In this document: in pieces, positions 46,480 to 58,689 of the stretch
How the letters are laid out: every line of letters starts with the position of its first letter
Position numbering within the stretch: position 1 is the stretch's first letter
Assembly: GCA_050084985.1 (NCBI GenBank)
Contig: JBITNC010000001.1
Span: 191,952,001-192,016,000 of the forward strand
DNA from: Nageia nagi
Taxonomy: Eukaryota > Pinophyta
DNA length: 64,000 nt
Direction of reading: 5' to 3'
Made by a program: the position numbers and the translations under genes
The notes under the pieces: generated by a model
The model's database searches: none
What the model saw: the letters and a program-made list of their open reading frames with translations, nothing else
Told to the model about the DNA's origin: nothing

Positions 46480-47995
46480 CATATGATGACAAGGAGCTAT
46501 CACCATTTCATCACTCTAGGAGGGAGGATGTGTCAACTGATTTAGATGAAGATGGGATTATACCACCATTAATTCTTGATGATAAAAGGATGGATGAGGA
46601 TGAGATATATGCATGCCATTAATGTGCATATAAATTTTATTATAAATGTATGATGTAATTTAACAATATGCAATAATTAACTACTTTCTATTTATATGGA
46701 TAATACTATAGGAAGATAACTCCATTCTTAGTCGAATGAGTGAGAACCCATCTTTACCATCTAAAGATGATGAATATGTTGAGGTAATTAGCATTTAATT
46801 ATGATTTATTTTCCAAATTAACATCAAATACTATCAATATTTCTTATTTGCATTGATTTTTTAATAATTTAACCTGACATTGATAATTCTTATTTAAAAA
46901 TCTTAAGTCAAAAAGGGCAAGAGATAATGTAGACATAAAGTTTTTTCTAACAGTATGTGCTTTCCTAGGATATGAATTTATGGTTGATAAATAGATAATA
47001 AGATGGAATGATGCTACCAATTTATATTTTAGGGAATCTATATTATATGGATGTTCAATTTGTAAGGGTAGAGAATGGGAATGAAGGGAAGTTGTAGAAA
47101 TACATTATTATGATGTTGATGGCCTACCCAAGATAGAGGGTGCAATAGATCCTATATTATACAAAAACCCCTTTGGTCTAGTTGAACCTACTATATGTAT
47201 TTAACATATAAGAGATAATGTTTAATATACTAATCAAATGAAAATTAAGAGCTAATTAATCTACATATTGTCAGAACAAGACATCAAGAACAACTTCAAA
47301 TATTGCTTGCACATACTTATGCAAATTAGGAGCTAGTTCAGTTACCATTTGAATCAAAATTATATAAGCCTACATATGAACATCAAACATATGGTACATG
47401 GATTGAACAATTTATTTTCCAAGAGCATATGAGCCATTAATTTATTGTGGTAAATTATACATGATTAGACCTTGTAAAATTTTATATAATGGTGGTATGG
47501 GCTTGCACATATTTTCACTAATGAAAGTTCATCCAAGTATAATAATTCCATGATTGATATCATTTTTTGGTCAACTTACACTCATTAGGAATGGATAAGA
47601 TTAACTAATTCATTATTTAGTATGTCTACATATGGCATATATAGAAATTCATCAACAATTAAAAGTAATGATCATAATTACATTGATGGTTGACCTAGGC
47701 TACATGAAAATATTGTAGGATACATAAATAGTTTCAAAGGTATCGAATTTCTAGCAATTTATGAATTTCAATAATTTCCACATGATAAAGAAGGATTCAT
47801 GAGTAAAAAAGCAAATAATTATGTATGTATTATTCCTATTGTAAATCTTAAACCTGGAGATGAGCTATTAGTGTACTACAATTTTAGAAGACCTATTCCT
47901 CCATAAAAGAAGCATTTGGAATAAAAACATCCAAATGTAATAATTAAACCAAGAGCATAGAATCAAGATAAAGGAGATAGTTCTAGTAATAATTA
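46480..47995 (+). pseudogene. SET-domain-like pseudogene with apparent introns
   Basis: Plus-strand pieces: an acidic segment (about 46,500-46,610; DLDEDGIIPPLILDDKRMDE); a piece at 46,710-46,780 flanked by a good acceptor (tactatag/GAAG) and donor (GAG/gtaatt); SKRARDNVDIKFFLTVCAFL from about 46,910; then after an acceptor-like 'attgtcag' at 47,272 a long C-terminal part. That part reads GLHIFTNES, GYINSFKGIEF (family: xFINHSxxPNC), then NNYVCIIPIVNLKPGDELLV with YYNF (family: I-x-x-G-E-E-L-x-x-D-Y). SET domains are protein lysine methyltransferases. The catalytic NHS-like and D-Y motifs are both degraded and stops are present. No neighbouring operon or promoter can be assigned. Confidence 0.45.
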
Positions 47996-48121
47996 AATAA
48001 CATTGTAGTAGAAATTTATGATGCTCTATGTTACTCCAATGACTTGTTAAAAGATGTTATTTTATTTCATAACTATAAAACTATTGGAAGTATTTTTATT
48101 GTTAAAGTTATTGATAGTTAT

Positions 48122-48748
48122 TATAGATAGTAAATAATGCATGATGCAATAAATATGATACTATTTCTCTACAACTCAAATACAAAAGTATACATCTAAA
48201 ATATACCAATTATTGCAATAATAAACAATGTACCTTATTAGATCTAAAAATCATAATCATAATCAACACCTTCATATAATCAATATAATTATAATTATTA
48301 CATGAACAACATTGACATCCCTAGAACTAGCACACCATAAACATTGCAAAGCATTAAGAATCAAATGCAAAAAAAAAGATATAAGAAATGCAACAAAGGG
48401 CTAATAATAGATCTATGAATAGGTGGTGTTACAAAATATCATTATTATTTAGATGTATGATATGCATGAAGTCTCTTATTCAATGGGTGGTGATTTTTTC
48501 ATATGTCAATATTTGCCTTGATTTTTTTTATAGCCACATCTGGATCTTCTCCATGTCTTGGTATCATCATATATTACATAGTTGATGATACCTTTAAGGG
48601 AATTTAATACCAATTACATTATTAGATGGTCCTATTGCATTATATACAATATCTTGGGTGTATTTCAACCCCTTTTTTACAATAAATATCACTTGATGTA
48701 ATAAAAATGAATTATTAAGAAATGAGTATTTGTTTTTAAGCATATTCA
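48122..48748 (-). repeat. 3' LTR of the Tat-type element
   Basis: Shares 'aaataatgcatgatgcaata', 'ataggtggtgttacaaaata' and 'gatgtaataaaaatgaatta' with 61,149-61,772. It ends ATATTCA on the plus strand next to the polypurine tract. Confidence 0.8.
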
Positions 48749-48763
48749 TTTTTCCCTCTTTGG
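48749..48763 (-). other. Polypurine tract of the Tat-type element
   Basis: The minus strand reads CCAAAGAGGGAAAAA directly before the LTR start TGAATATGC. Confidence 0.7.
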
Positions 48764-49744
48764 AGGTGTAACAAAATACATTGAGTTATATATTTAAAGA
48801 AGAAGAGTATAAGAAAATTTTTGAGAATTTTGAACTCTTTATTCAGTAATTATGACCTCTTGATGTAGGCCCCTTCAATGCCCCATTTTGGTTTGGTTTC
48901 CCTAGGAAAGCTCCTTTATTGATGCAACCAATATAAAATACTATAAAACTTTGCTCCTTATTGTACTTTACTATGGAATGAATTGGTTCTTTATCTTTCA
49001 AGTTTGAGATATTAATTTCCATATCTAGATATATTGGAGGATCATTTGAGCATTATAATTCTTTTGAGGCATAATGAATGGTGCCAACATGTAATATTTA
49101 TTTTTATATCATGGATGCTTTAAATATTTTAATTTTTTTTAACTTGTAGAGAAAAACCAAATTAGAAAATACCTTATGATAGAAGATTGAATTAGAAATA
49201 TAGCAATTTTTGGATGTACAAATACATATTCCATTATGTATGGGCCAATTTCAACATTCTTATTTATGGTTTCATCACTATTTTAAATTTAAGTGAATGA
49301 ACTCTCACTAGCCATATTGTTGGAATTAAAAAATTAGGTAGTTTATGTCCCTAATCTAGAGATATTAAACTTTTAAAGTTGTAAGCATAACCATTTTGGA
49401 TACATTGTAAGATGCATCATCTATTAGGTATGATCCAATATCAATACCCTTACTTATGGTTACATCATTTTTTAACATTTAAGTGAGTGAACTCCCACTA
49501 GTCATATCGTTTACCATCTATGATCAGGCATTTTATATCCTTTATTTGAAGATATTATGCTTGTTACTTTTTGTATTTTTGTTTTGCTATAGAAAGTACA
49601 TAATATCAATGATATGCAAGAAATAAATATGACATCAACATCATTTTATAACTAAAAATAGACTAAAATTTGAAATGAAATGTAATATACATGTACCTCA
49701 TTTAGATTCATCGTTAATTTTTTTTAGGTATGAACATGTGTACT
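48764..49744 (-). other. Non-coding 3' spacer of the Tat-type element
   Basis: No frame on either strand. A spacer of about 1 kb between integrase and polypurine tract is usual for Tat and Athila elements. An imperfect direct repeat is visible: 'ttaagtgaatgaactctcac' (49,289) and 'ttaagtgagtgaactcccac' (49,479) start similar stretches of about 100 bp. Confidence 0.6.
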
Positions 49745-50782
49745 TTATGTATAGAAACATTTAAGGTGGATGGCATTGAATTTTTTTTGTTCTTCTTTGC
49801 CATCCATTAAAGATAATCTATATGCAATTGATCTTGTAGCTTCTACCATAACAAAAGGTCCCAACCAATTTGGTTCAAATTTTCCTTTTACCTCATCATT
49901 TATAACTATCTTGTTGATGTTTTCTTTTAGTATGAAATCTTCTACTTGGAACATTTTTGGCTTGATCTTTTTATTCAAGGATATTTTAAACCTTATATGA
50001 TATGTTTTTTTATGTTTAATAACATGAATTCATTTTTCATCAAGAGCTTCTAACTACTACAATCTTACTCTTCTAACATCCTCATCTTGTATATCTCTTT
50101 GTAATGATATTCTTAAAGATGGAATTTCAATTTCTAATGGAACATTTTCCTCATCATCATAAATGAACAAGAATGGGGTTTTTGATGTTGCTATTCTCAC
50201 ACTTGTTCTATATGCCCATAATGCATATCGTAATGGTGCATGCCAATCTCTTTTATATCTATCCCACATCTTTGATAGTATGCTATTTATTGTTTGATTC
50301 ATTGCCTCTACTTTTTCATTTCCTTATGGATAGTAAATTGAACAAAACTTTATATCAATATGAAATTTTTTATAGAAAGCTTTCATTTCTTTATGTTTAA
50401 ATTTTGTTCCATTATCAATTGTTGTGGGACACCAAATCTTGTGATGATGTTCTCAATTAGGAACTTTATAATCTTTTCATATGTTATTGATTTCATTAGG
50501 ATTTCCTCTACCCATTTTATCATTTATTCCTTTGTTTTAATGATAAATTTGTACCCCTCTCTAGAATGTGGATTTATCAAACATATTATGTCAATACCCT
50601 AGATTGCAAAGGTCCATGGTGACACTATTGAGTTAAGCCCTTGTGTTGGCTATTTTTCAATATTTGCATGTTTATGGCACTATAACATGATCCTTTCAAT
50701 TTATTCCATTGTAGGCCAATAATACCCTATTCATAGGAGTTTTGTATATAATGCTTTTGCATAGAAATGCACCCTACATATT
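49745..50782 (-). pseudogene. Integrase of the Tat-type element, main part (dead)
   Basis: Minus-strand order: the rest of the HHCC region (HFYAKALYTKLL, then IGYYWPTME, then CHKHAN); core GIDIICLINPHSREGYKFII with first Asp kept (about 50,555-50,620), YEKIIKFLIENIITRFGVPQ; 50,302-50,057 DWHAPLRYALWAYRTSVRIA and PLEIEIPSLRISLQ; 49,978-49,745 GKFEPNWLGPFVMVEA and NAIHLKCFYT. All are signature blocks of plant Tat integrases. The second catalytic block, TTDQGT in relatives, reads IIEQNLN here, so the Asp is lost. The Copia insertion interrupts it inside the zinc-binding region. Confidence 0.85.
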
Positions 50783-51238
50783 GAAGACTTAGAAGACCTT
50801 AAGACAACCTAAGACATCAAAATTAAGTGAAATTTTATGCTTACTATTTTAAGATTTTCTTCTCTATATGCAAATTGGTACAATGCAAACTAGTTAGCCC
50901 ATCCCATGATTGGCCCACTGATTAGTCTTAGCTAACCATATTATGGGCTAGTAGTATTTCCTGTGTGTTTCATTTCTAGTATTTTGGGCATGTCATTTCA
51001 ACTTCCTTTCATTTTCCTAACTTGTAAGCTGCATGGTAAAGGTCACCTATGACTCTAAAGTGTAATGTGATGTATTTGCAATATGTATGTTGGTGTATGA
51101 GTGTGAAATCCATTCTTAATATAGATTTGTGTGTTGTGTAAATTCTAATTTTTCATTATTGAGTGTGGTTCATAGTTTTGAGTTGCAAAGTTAAATTATT
51201 AAGCAATTCATTTATTTGAAATTTATTAAATAAATTCA
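50783..51238 (+). repeat. 5' LTR of the Copia element
   Basis: Starts TGAAGACTTAGAAG and ends AATAAATTCA. Confidence 0.9.
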
Positions 51239-51240
51239 TT

Positions 51241-51252
51241 TGGTATTAGAGC
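51241..51252 (+). other. Primer-binding site of the Copia element
   Basis: TGGTATTAGAGC, one mismatch from the initiator-Met complement, two bases after the LTR. Confidence 0.85.
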
Positions 51253-51293
51253 TTTGTTAGATCAATTTGGATTCAAGAAGGAAAAGAGAAGAA

Positions 51294-52240
51294 ATGGCAA
51301 GAAACTCAAATTCAATCACCATTCTAGAATTTGATAGAAGTGATTATTAGTATTAGAGTGTCTAGATGAAGACTATCCTAAAGGGAAAAGGTTATTGGGA
51401 TATTGTAGAAGCTAGCTACAATGATCCTACATATTAGAGTGCCTTGAGTGTAGATACAAAGAAATAAGCAAACTCCATGGCTCTATCCTTCAAACAAGTA
51501 GCTTTGGACAAGAGCATCTTCCATAGAATCTTAGTTTGTGTCTTAGCCTAGGAAACATGGACATTATTGATAAAAGGCTATAAAGGGAGCCTCAAAGTGA
51601 AAGAAATAAAACTCCAAATACTAATAAGGGAGTTTGAGAACATGAAGTAATAAGAGAAGGAGACTACTAGAGATTATTGTATGAAAGTGAAAGCCATAAT
51701 CAATAAAATAGTCACTCTTGTAGAGAAGATAGAGAAGGAGGTTATCATCAAGAAGGTTTTTGAATCTTAACAGAGAGATATTACCATGTTGCACTTATTA
51801 TTAAAGAGAAAATATATTTTTACCATAGAAATGGATAACTTAATTAGCTCTCTCAAATCCCATGAAGAGAGAATATTGAAGAGGATAAAAGTAGGAACAA
51901 ATAACAGTGATGAGCAAGCATTCTCCATCAAAGACAATAAAGGATAAGGTAGAGGTGCAAGAGGAAGAGGTAGATATAGAAGAGGAAGAAGAAGAGGCTA
52001 TTTTTGAAGAGGGAGAGGAAGAGAGAAAAACTCAAAAAATGAATCATCATCATCATCAAAGGGAAGACACTTTGAAACAAGAGCTAGTAGAGGTAAAGAT
52101 AAAAGAAATATGCAATGCTATTACTATAACAAATTTGACCATATTGAGTATGAATATAGAATGAAGCAAGCAAATGAAGGAAAAGTAGCAAATTATGGAG
52201 AATAATAGCATGAATGTGGTGAAGAGCAATTATTTCTATC
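51294..52240 (+). pseudogene. Copia Gag relic
   Basis: ATG at 51,294 (MARNSNSITILEFDRSDY, then stop and WxxxMKTIL-like sequence at 51,350-51,390) is the DUF4219/UBN2 Gag head. Basic and Glu-rich segments follow (51,907-52,080). A CCHC remnant near 52,110-52,165 reads CYYYNKFDHIEYE, where CxxCxKxGHxxxxC is expected, so three zinc ligands are affected or lost. Multiple stops. Confidence 0.75.
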
Positions 52241-52241
52241 A

Positions 52242-52709
52242 ATGATAGATTCTCAAAAACTTGAAGGTGAGACTTGGCTATTGGATAGTCGATGCTCAAA
52301 TCACATGACCAATGATAAATCCCTACTCTCCTCAATTGATTACTCTTTCAAATCTAGCGTGAGATTGGGATATGATAAGAGATTATATATTATTGGAAAA
52401 GGAGAGATGCAAGCTACAACAAAGAAGGGAACCATGAAGGTAAATAACATTTACTACATTTTTAATTTTAAACAAAGTTTATTGAGTACTGGCAAAATGC
52501 TAGAAAAGAATTATAAATTAGTGTTTGAAGATAAAATATGCAAGAAATATGATAATAATCATGGTGAGAGGCTTGTGAATACTATCCATATGATTGAAAA
52601 TAAACTCTTTCCTATAAAATTTCTTAAGAAATATGGAGGATATACTTCTTTGGGGATTGAGAAAAAGAGTAAAATTCGGCATATGAGGCTTGGGAAATTG
52701 AATTTTTAG
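52242..52709 (+). pseudogene. Copia protease and GAG-pre-integrase relic
   Basis: The 155-codon open frame contains WLLDSRCSNHMTNDKSLLSS. The aspartic-protease triad DSG is now DSR (52,284-52,292), which should abolish activity. It continues with GKGEMQATTKKGTMKVNNIY and IRHMRLGKLNF, the HxRLGHxN pre-integrase motif with the last His changed. A TAG stop at 52,707 is probably from CAG. Confidence 0.85.
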
Positions 52710-53760
52710 AGTTTGAAAACTTTTCCAAAAATGGTGAGAGGGGTGTCATAAGTAAAAGATAATAAATATGTGTGTGAAGGGTGTGCATTAGGAAAGCAAG
52801 CAAGAGGCAAGTTTCCAAAGGATGAAGCATGGAGAGCCAAACACCCTATCTAATTGGTCTATAATGATATTTGTGGGCCTATGCAAACTCAAATTTTTGA
52901 TAAATCTTCTTAATTTATCACTTTAATTTATGATTTCACTAAAATGAGTTGGGTTTGTTTTATCTCAAGTAAAGATGAAGCATTTGATTATTTTAAGGAA
53001 TTCAAATTGTTTGTTGAGAAGCAAACTAGGCATAGTGTGAAGTGTTTTAGAAGTGATAGAGGAGGGGAATATTATAACAATGAATTTTTTTAGTTTTGCA
53101 AGGAGAATGGCATTAGGAGACACCTTACACACCATAACAAAGTGGTGTAGTAGAAAGGAAAAATAGGAATCTTGTTGAGATGGAAAGAAGTATGATACAA
53201 AGTAAAAAATTTCCCAACATTTATTGGTCTAAAGCAATAAGGAAAAAAGTATACATCTTAAATTGGTATCCTATAAGAATATTGGACAAAATTACCCCCT
53301 ATGAAGCTTGTTTTGAAAGAAAACCAAATTTAGAACACTTGAGAGTGTTTGGATGTCTTCCATATGTGCACATTAATGATGAAAAAAGAAGGAAGTTGGA
53401 TGCAAAATCTTAGCCTTTTATGTTTATAGGATATTGTGAGCATTCAAAAACCTACAAATTCTACAATCCTAAGAGCCACAAAATAATTGTATCAAGAGAT
53501 GCAAATTTTGATGAAGGGGGAGACTACAATAATAAAAAATTGTAGCAAAGTGTGCTTTAATAAGAGAGTTTGAAGGAGAAATAAGAAGCAAAAAAATAAC
53601 CCAAACATGTTGTGAGAAATAAAATTGAGGTAAATTAATCAAGTGCAAGTGCTTCAAGCTAACCAAGATCATCTAGCTCCACTACATCAGCAAAATGTGT
53701 ATGTGTACCAAGTTCACCCAATGCAAGATTGTTGAACCAAGGAAATAATGGCAAGAGATG
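52710..53760 (+). pseudogene. Copia integrase core relic
   Basis: Read with stops: CEGCALGKQARGKFPK (zinc CxxC), NDICGPMQTQ (first Asp), FRSDRGGEYYNNEF (second Asp block), then the third block where Glu is expected in 'VERKN'-like sequence, broken by two stops near 53,150. Then 53,180-53,413 MERSMIQSKKFPNIYWSKAI and FERKPNLEHLRVFGC. It ends around FIGYCEHSKTYKFYNP and RDANFDE. Copia integrase inserts cDNA into chromosomes; this copy is inactive. Confidence 0.85.
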
Positions 53761-53836
53761 GTTTAAAGATCATCCAAAAATTCAAATTATAGATGGAAAC
53801 ACCATGAGGATAATCACAATAAGCTAAACTCAAAAA

Positions 53837-54715
53837 ATGAAAAATTTAGTTACAAGATTAGAGAGCATCCAAATTTATGGAGATGAAGACAATGGAGAGC
53901 CCAAAGTTGAAATGGTAAAATATGCACTTTGTTTCATTTCAAATTTTTTCCCTATTTTAAATACTGCTATTATTGAGTCATCTTGTTATAAAGAAGCTTG
54001 TTCTAATGGTGATTGGATGCAAGCTATGGAAGAGGATATTTATTCTATTGAGAGAAATGATACTTGGGAACTTTATGAGTTGCCCAAAGGTAAGAAACTG
54101 GTTAATTAAAAATGGGTGTACAAAACAAAATGCAAGAGTGATGGGAGTGTTGAAAGATACAAAGCAAGAATAGTGGAAAAAGGATTTAGTCAATAGTATA
54201 GAGCGTATTTTGAAGAAACATTTGCACTAGTTGCAAGGTAAGAAATAATTAGATTGGTACTTTCATTGGCTATAAGTAAAAGTTGGATAGTCCAACATAT
54301 AGATGTGAAGAGTGCATTTTTAAATGGATACATCAATGAAGAGGTGTATGTAGCACAATATTAAGGTTTTGAGGTTTTTAGAAAAGAATACCATGCATAT
54401 AAGCTCAAAATGGAACTATAAGGGCTGAAGTAAGCTCTAAGAGCTTAGTATACAAGAATTGTTTTATACTTCAAAAGTGTGGGTTTTCAAAGAAGTGTAA
54501 GTGAACCTACCTTGTATTTTAAGAAAAATGGTATTGATATTTTGATTATTTGCTTGTATGTATATGATTTGATCTTCATGGGAAATAGTAATAAAATGAA
54601 TGAAGCTTTCAAAACTTATATCATGGCCAAGTTTGAAATGAAGGATCTTGGTTTGATGAGCTACTTTCTTGACTTGGAGTTGCATTAAACACAAGATGAA
54701 ATTTTACTTCTCAAT
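53837..54715 (+). pseudogene. Copia reverse transcriptase relic
   Basis: EACSNGDWMQAMEEDIYSIE and NDTWELYELPKGKK (53,990-54,100) begin the RT. HIDVKSAFLNGYINEEVYV at 54,297-54,350 holds the first catalytic Asp. PTLYFKKNGIDILIICLYVY starts at 54,510; the active site YVDD reads YVYD at 54,557-54,568. FEMKDLGLMSYFLDLELH follows. Stops and a frameshift occur between blocks. Confidence 0.88.
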
Positions 54716-54879
54716 CCAAATATGTAAGAGACATATTGAAAAGATTCAAAATGGATGATTGTACACTTGTTGCAACACCTATAGCCAATGGAGAACATCT
54801 TTCCAAGGAAGATGGAAAAAAAAAGTGAACAAGAAGCAATATAGGAGCATTGTTGGAAGCCTTATGTTTCTAACAAGCA

Positions 54880-55330
54880 CAAGACCAAATTTGCAATTTA
54901 GTGTATCTTTGCTTGCAAGATACATGATTGATCCATAAATTGTACACCTCAAGGTAATGAAGAGAATAATCATATATGTGAATGGTACAATAAACTATCA
55001 AATACATTATACATGTAATTCTAAGCTCCAACTCATAGGTTTCAATGATAGTGATTGGGGCAATGATTTGAATGATACAAAGAGCACAAGTGGGAATTGC
55101 TTCTCTCTTGGATTAGGTTTAATATCATGGAGCTATAGAAAATAATCCATTGTAGCTCTTTCAAGTACTAAAGTTGAATATCTAGTAGTAACAAGTGCTT
55201 AAACAAAAGCACTATGGTTGAGGAAGGTGTTTAAGGAGATTGGAGAGGAGAAAACTCAAGAAATAATACTTTTTTGTGACAACCAAAGTGCCATCAAGTT
55301 TTCATAAAACCCTTTCCATCATTCTAAATA
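54880..55330 (+). pseudogene. Copia RNase H relic
   Basis: RPNLQFSVSLLARYM (stop-containing) precedes VMKRIIIYVNGTINYQIHYT. Then GFNDSDWGNDLNDTKSTSGN (family: GYSDADWAGD; first Asp site altered), LISWSYRK, ALSSTKVEYLVVTSA (Glu kept), KALWLRKVFKEIG and LFCDNQSAIKFS (third Asp kept). Stops replace Gln in several places. Confidence 0.85.
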
Positions 55331-55497
55331 AAACACTTTTTTTTGAAGACTCATTTCATCTAAGACTTGGTGGAGAAGGGGATAGTGAAATTGAGGTACT
55401 ATCCAACACAAGATTAAGTGGTAGATATATTCACAAAATTAATGGGAAGATCTCAATTTATGCTATTAAAAGACATGATTTTTCATGCACTTATTAG

Positions 55498-55509
55498 TAA
55501 GGGGGAGTA
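55498..55509 (+). other. Polypurine tract of the Copia element
   Basis: AAGGGGGAG and flanking purines directly before the 3' LTR start TGAAGATTTTG. Confidence 0.8.
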
Positions 55510-55966
55510 TGAAGATTTTGAATACATTAAGATAGCCTAAGACATCAAAATTAAGTGAAATGAGTGCTTACTATTTTAAACATTTCTTCTTTATTTGCAA
55601 ATTGGGAAATTATAGACTAGTTATTCCAATCCATGATCAGCCCATCGATTAGTCTTAGCTAACTGTATGACTGGCTAGCAATATTTTCACTATGTGTCAT
55701 TTTTAGTATTTTTGGCATTTCATTTCAACTTCCTTTCTTTATTCTAGCTTGTAAGCTAAAGGGTAAAGGTCTCCTACAACCTCTAAAGTGTAATGTGATG
55801 TATTTGCAAGATGTATTTTAGTGTATGAGTGTAAAATCCATTTTTAGTATAGATTTGTGTGTTATGTAAATTCTAGTTTTTCATTATTGAGTGTGTTTCA
55901 TAGTTTTGAGTTACAAAGTTTAATTGTTAAGTAATTCATTTATTTGAAATTTGTTAAATAAATTCA
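55510..55966 (+). repeat. 3' LTR of the Copia element
   Basis: Starts TGAAGATTTTGAATAC and ends AATAAATTCA; same length as the 5' LTR within one base. Confidence 0.9.
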
Positions 55967-56720
55967 TATATGCCTTCATGTGCTTATTGTAGTGTTGTTT
56001 CTATTTCATGATGTGTTAAGCATATGAATAGGGCTCTATAAAATAATCTTTTATACAATATATCTTCAATAATGACATACCTAAGTATTATTCTCATTAG
56101 TATTACCTTTTCATTTTTATCAAAATAATGTGGAATAATCTAATCATTAAGATAATTATAAACATTCTTATACCATCCCGGGGAGATTACTTCTTATGAA
56201 ACATAATAAACTTTCACCTCTTTCACTTTGTATCAACAAGATGGCTGACCTAACTTTTTTATTTTGATAATTATCTATGCATCCTTTATATCTATACATA
56301 TTAAGAAAGCAATACTTTCCATTTCATGGCATACTTGTTATTTTTCCTTGGAATATTTTCAATTGTATACTTGTCATAATAATTTAATATATCAATAACT
56401 ACCTCTTTATATGGTTTGATCTTTTCATTATTTTTGGTATAAACATCTTCAACTTGGTTAATTACAAGCTTTGTATCCCCATATATATTTAATTATCTAA
56501 TATTTAATAGTGTGGCTACCCTTATACCCAACAATAATGCTTCATATAATTCCATGTTCCTAGCACACTCAAATCCAAGTTTATATTCTAGTGGGATTAC
56601 ATCATTGGGTGGAGATACTAGTACAATACATACTCCTTCCCCATGTGTATACTTTGCACTATCAAAATATAACATCCATATATTTGATTCATATTCCATA
56701 TAAAAAATAAATTCATCAAG
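55967..56720 (-). pseudogene. Second RNase H and start of integrase, Tat-type element (dead)
   Basis: The 68-codon frame 56,699-56,493 reads WMLYFDSAKYTHGEGVCIVL, then SPPNDVIPLEYKLGFECARN and MELYEALLLGIRVATLLNI. This is the archaeal/plant-type RNase H of the Tat clade (D in YFDxAK and E in MELYEALLLG kept). Minus-strand sequence down to 55,967 continues into the integrase N-terminus (KHMKAYI), which resumes at 50,782 beyond the Copia insertion. Confidence 0.85.
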
Positions 56721-56899
56721 GATTTACTAATAATCATGCCACCATGCCATCCATGCTCTAAAGGAGGTGTATAGTACTAATAATCATCTAGGAATTCCTT
56801 GTGTACAATTGGCCCATCATTCTGAGGGAACTCTACCATCAAATTTGTTATTGCTTGGCCTTTTATTAACTTTTTCTTCACTACATTGATATCAAATTA

Positions 56900-57990
56900 T
56901 TACAACAATATTAACCATTTTTCTAATCTTCTTGATAGATGTTGCTTAGTTATAAGATATTTTAATGGATTTACTAGATTAACAAAATATGTAGTACAAT
57001 ATAACAAATAATGTCTTAAATTTTTTGTTGCAAAAACTATACCAAAGTAGAGTTTTTCTATAGGAGTGTACCTTGTTTCATACTATATGAGATCTTTGTT
57101 CAGGTAATATATTTCTATTTCTTTCTTCTCATCATTTTGCTAGTATAACATTACCCCTAATACACTATGGTTGAGATATAGAGATATGCTTCTTTGTTGA
57201 AATCCATGGGTACTAAAATAAGAAGATTAAGAAAATATTGATTTATATCCTCAAATTATTTATGAAGTTTATCATCCCATATAAATTTGATATCTTTTTT
57301 CAACAAATGGGTAAAAGGAAAATATTTATCTCCAAGCTATTAAATAAATATCCTTACCAAATTTATCTTAACTTGTGGGTTCCTTAATTGCTTTAGCTTT
57401 TTTGGAGGTGGCATACTTACAATTATGTTTACTTTCTTTGGATCCACCTCAATACCCCATTTGGAAATCATAAATTCCAATAGCTTTCCTAAAGTAACAC
57501 CAAAGGCATACTTTTATAATTTTAATCTAACTTGTACTTATTTAGGATGCCAAATATCTATTCAGAGAGCTCTAAATGATGTTTTACTTATTTAGAATTT
57601 ACCAATATATCATCAACATAAACCTCTATAGATTTGTGAATTGGTTCATGAAACATAGTAACCATTGCATGCTGATAAGTTGTACCTACATTTTTTAGTC
57701 TAAATGGCTTAATTTTCTAACAAAAATTTCCCCATGGTGTACTAAAGGCTCTTTTATATTGATTATATGAATTAATTAAAATTTGATTGTAACCAAAACA
57801 ACTATCCATAAAAGATAATGTATCATGACCAACAATACTATCCATAATCATATCAATATTTGGTAAAGAAAAATCACCTTTTGGGCATGCATTATCGATA
57901 TCCCTAAAGTTAATATAAATTTGTATTTCTCCAATTTTTCTAATAATAAAAATAATATTATCCATCCATTCTAACTATTCTATAGATATA
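56900..57990 (-). pseudogene. Reverse transcriptase of the Tat-type element (dead)
   Basis: The frame 57,965-57,717 contains YINFRDIDNACPKGDFSLPN, then IDMIMDSIVGHDTLSFMDSC and FGYNQILINSYNQYKRAFST with PWGNFC, matching the conserved fingers and palm of Tat RTs. YVDD is intact at 57,609-57,620 (IHKSIEVYVDDILVNS). Then KYKL and WGIEVDPKKVNIIVSMPPP mark the connection. RNase H1-like sequence follows toward 56,900. Frameshifts and stops break it up. Confidence 0.85.
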
Positions 57991-58689
57991 ATAAAACTAG
58001 CATTTAAATGATATTCAATTTCCTTCTTGAATAATAATTCTTTCTATGGATGCATATTCTTTGATTTTTGTTTGACAAGCTTTACATCTTTTTTAAGTGG
58101 TAAAATATGCATGATATAATATGTATCTAAACTAGGTATATTAGAATAAGATCAAGAAAAAATTTTGTTACATTCAATGAACTTGTTTCTGTTCCTCTCT
58201 TGATATGGTATTGGAAGAGAAACTTCAATTTTTATCAATCTCTCTTGATAACTTATGCCAATGTTGACATATATAAATTCTTCAACAAAAAATGTGGAAT
58301 CATCTTTTCTTTGTAATAATGAAGGTAAATCTTCCAATCCTATTATCTATTGGCTATTGATATCATCTTCATTAGCTTACTAAGCCTAAAACACTTCATT
58401 GAAATTTATCTCTTGTCCAAAATATCCATATTGATTAAATACATAATTTGGTTTCCTTTTTAGATTTTATTTGGGCAATTATGAATGTACCCCCATGTAT
58501 TCTAATATGTCATCATTGGTAGCAAAGCAATGAAACTCAAGTGGTATAGTATCATATATCCATTTTTTCTCATCAATTTCATCACAAAGCTCTATTATAT
58601 TACATTATATAATAAACTTAATAGGTCCTATATTTTGTTTCATATTCTAATCACTACCCAATCCCTTCTTATCTTTTTGAGTTCCTAAA

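Larger units (their letters stand above)
50783..55966 (+). mobile_element. Complete but dead Ty1/copia element inserted in integrase
   Basis: LTRs 50,783-51,238 (456 bp) and 55,510-55,966 (457 bp), PBS, polypurine tract, and Gag, protease, integrase, RT, RNase H in Copia order on the plus strand. Flanks CATAT and TATAT are a target duplication with one mismatch. By eye LTR identity is roughly 85-90%. Stops are mostly TAG/TAA/TGA where Gln or Trp is expected, pointing to C-to-T decay. Confidence 0.9.

Noticed and set aside
49745-57990. Endogenous pararetrovirus (caulimovirid)
   Set aside because: RT, RNase H and integrase order, LTRs, PBS and polypurine tract all fit Tat-type Ty3/gypsy; no movement or coat protein motif.
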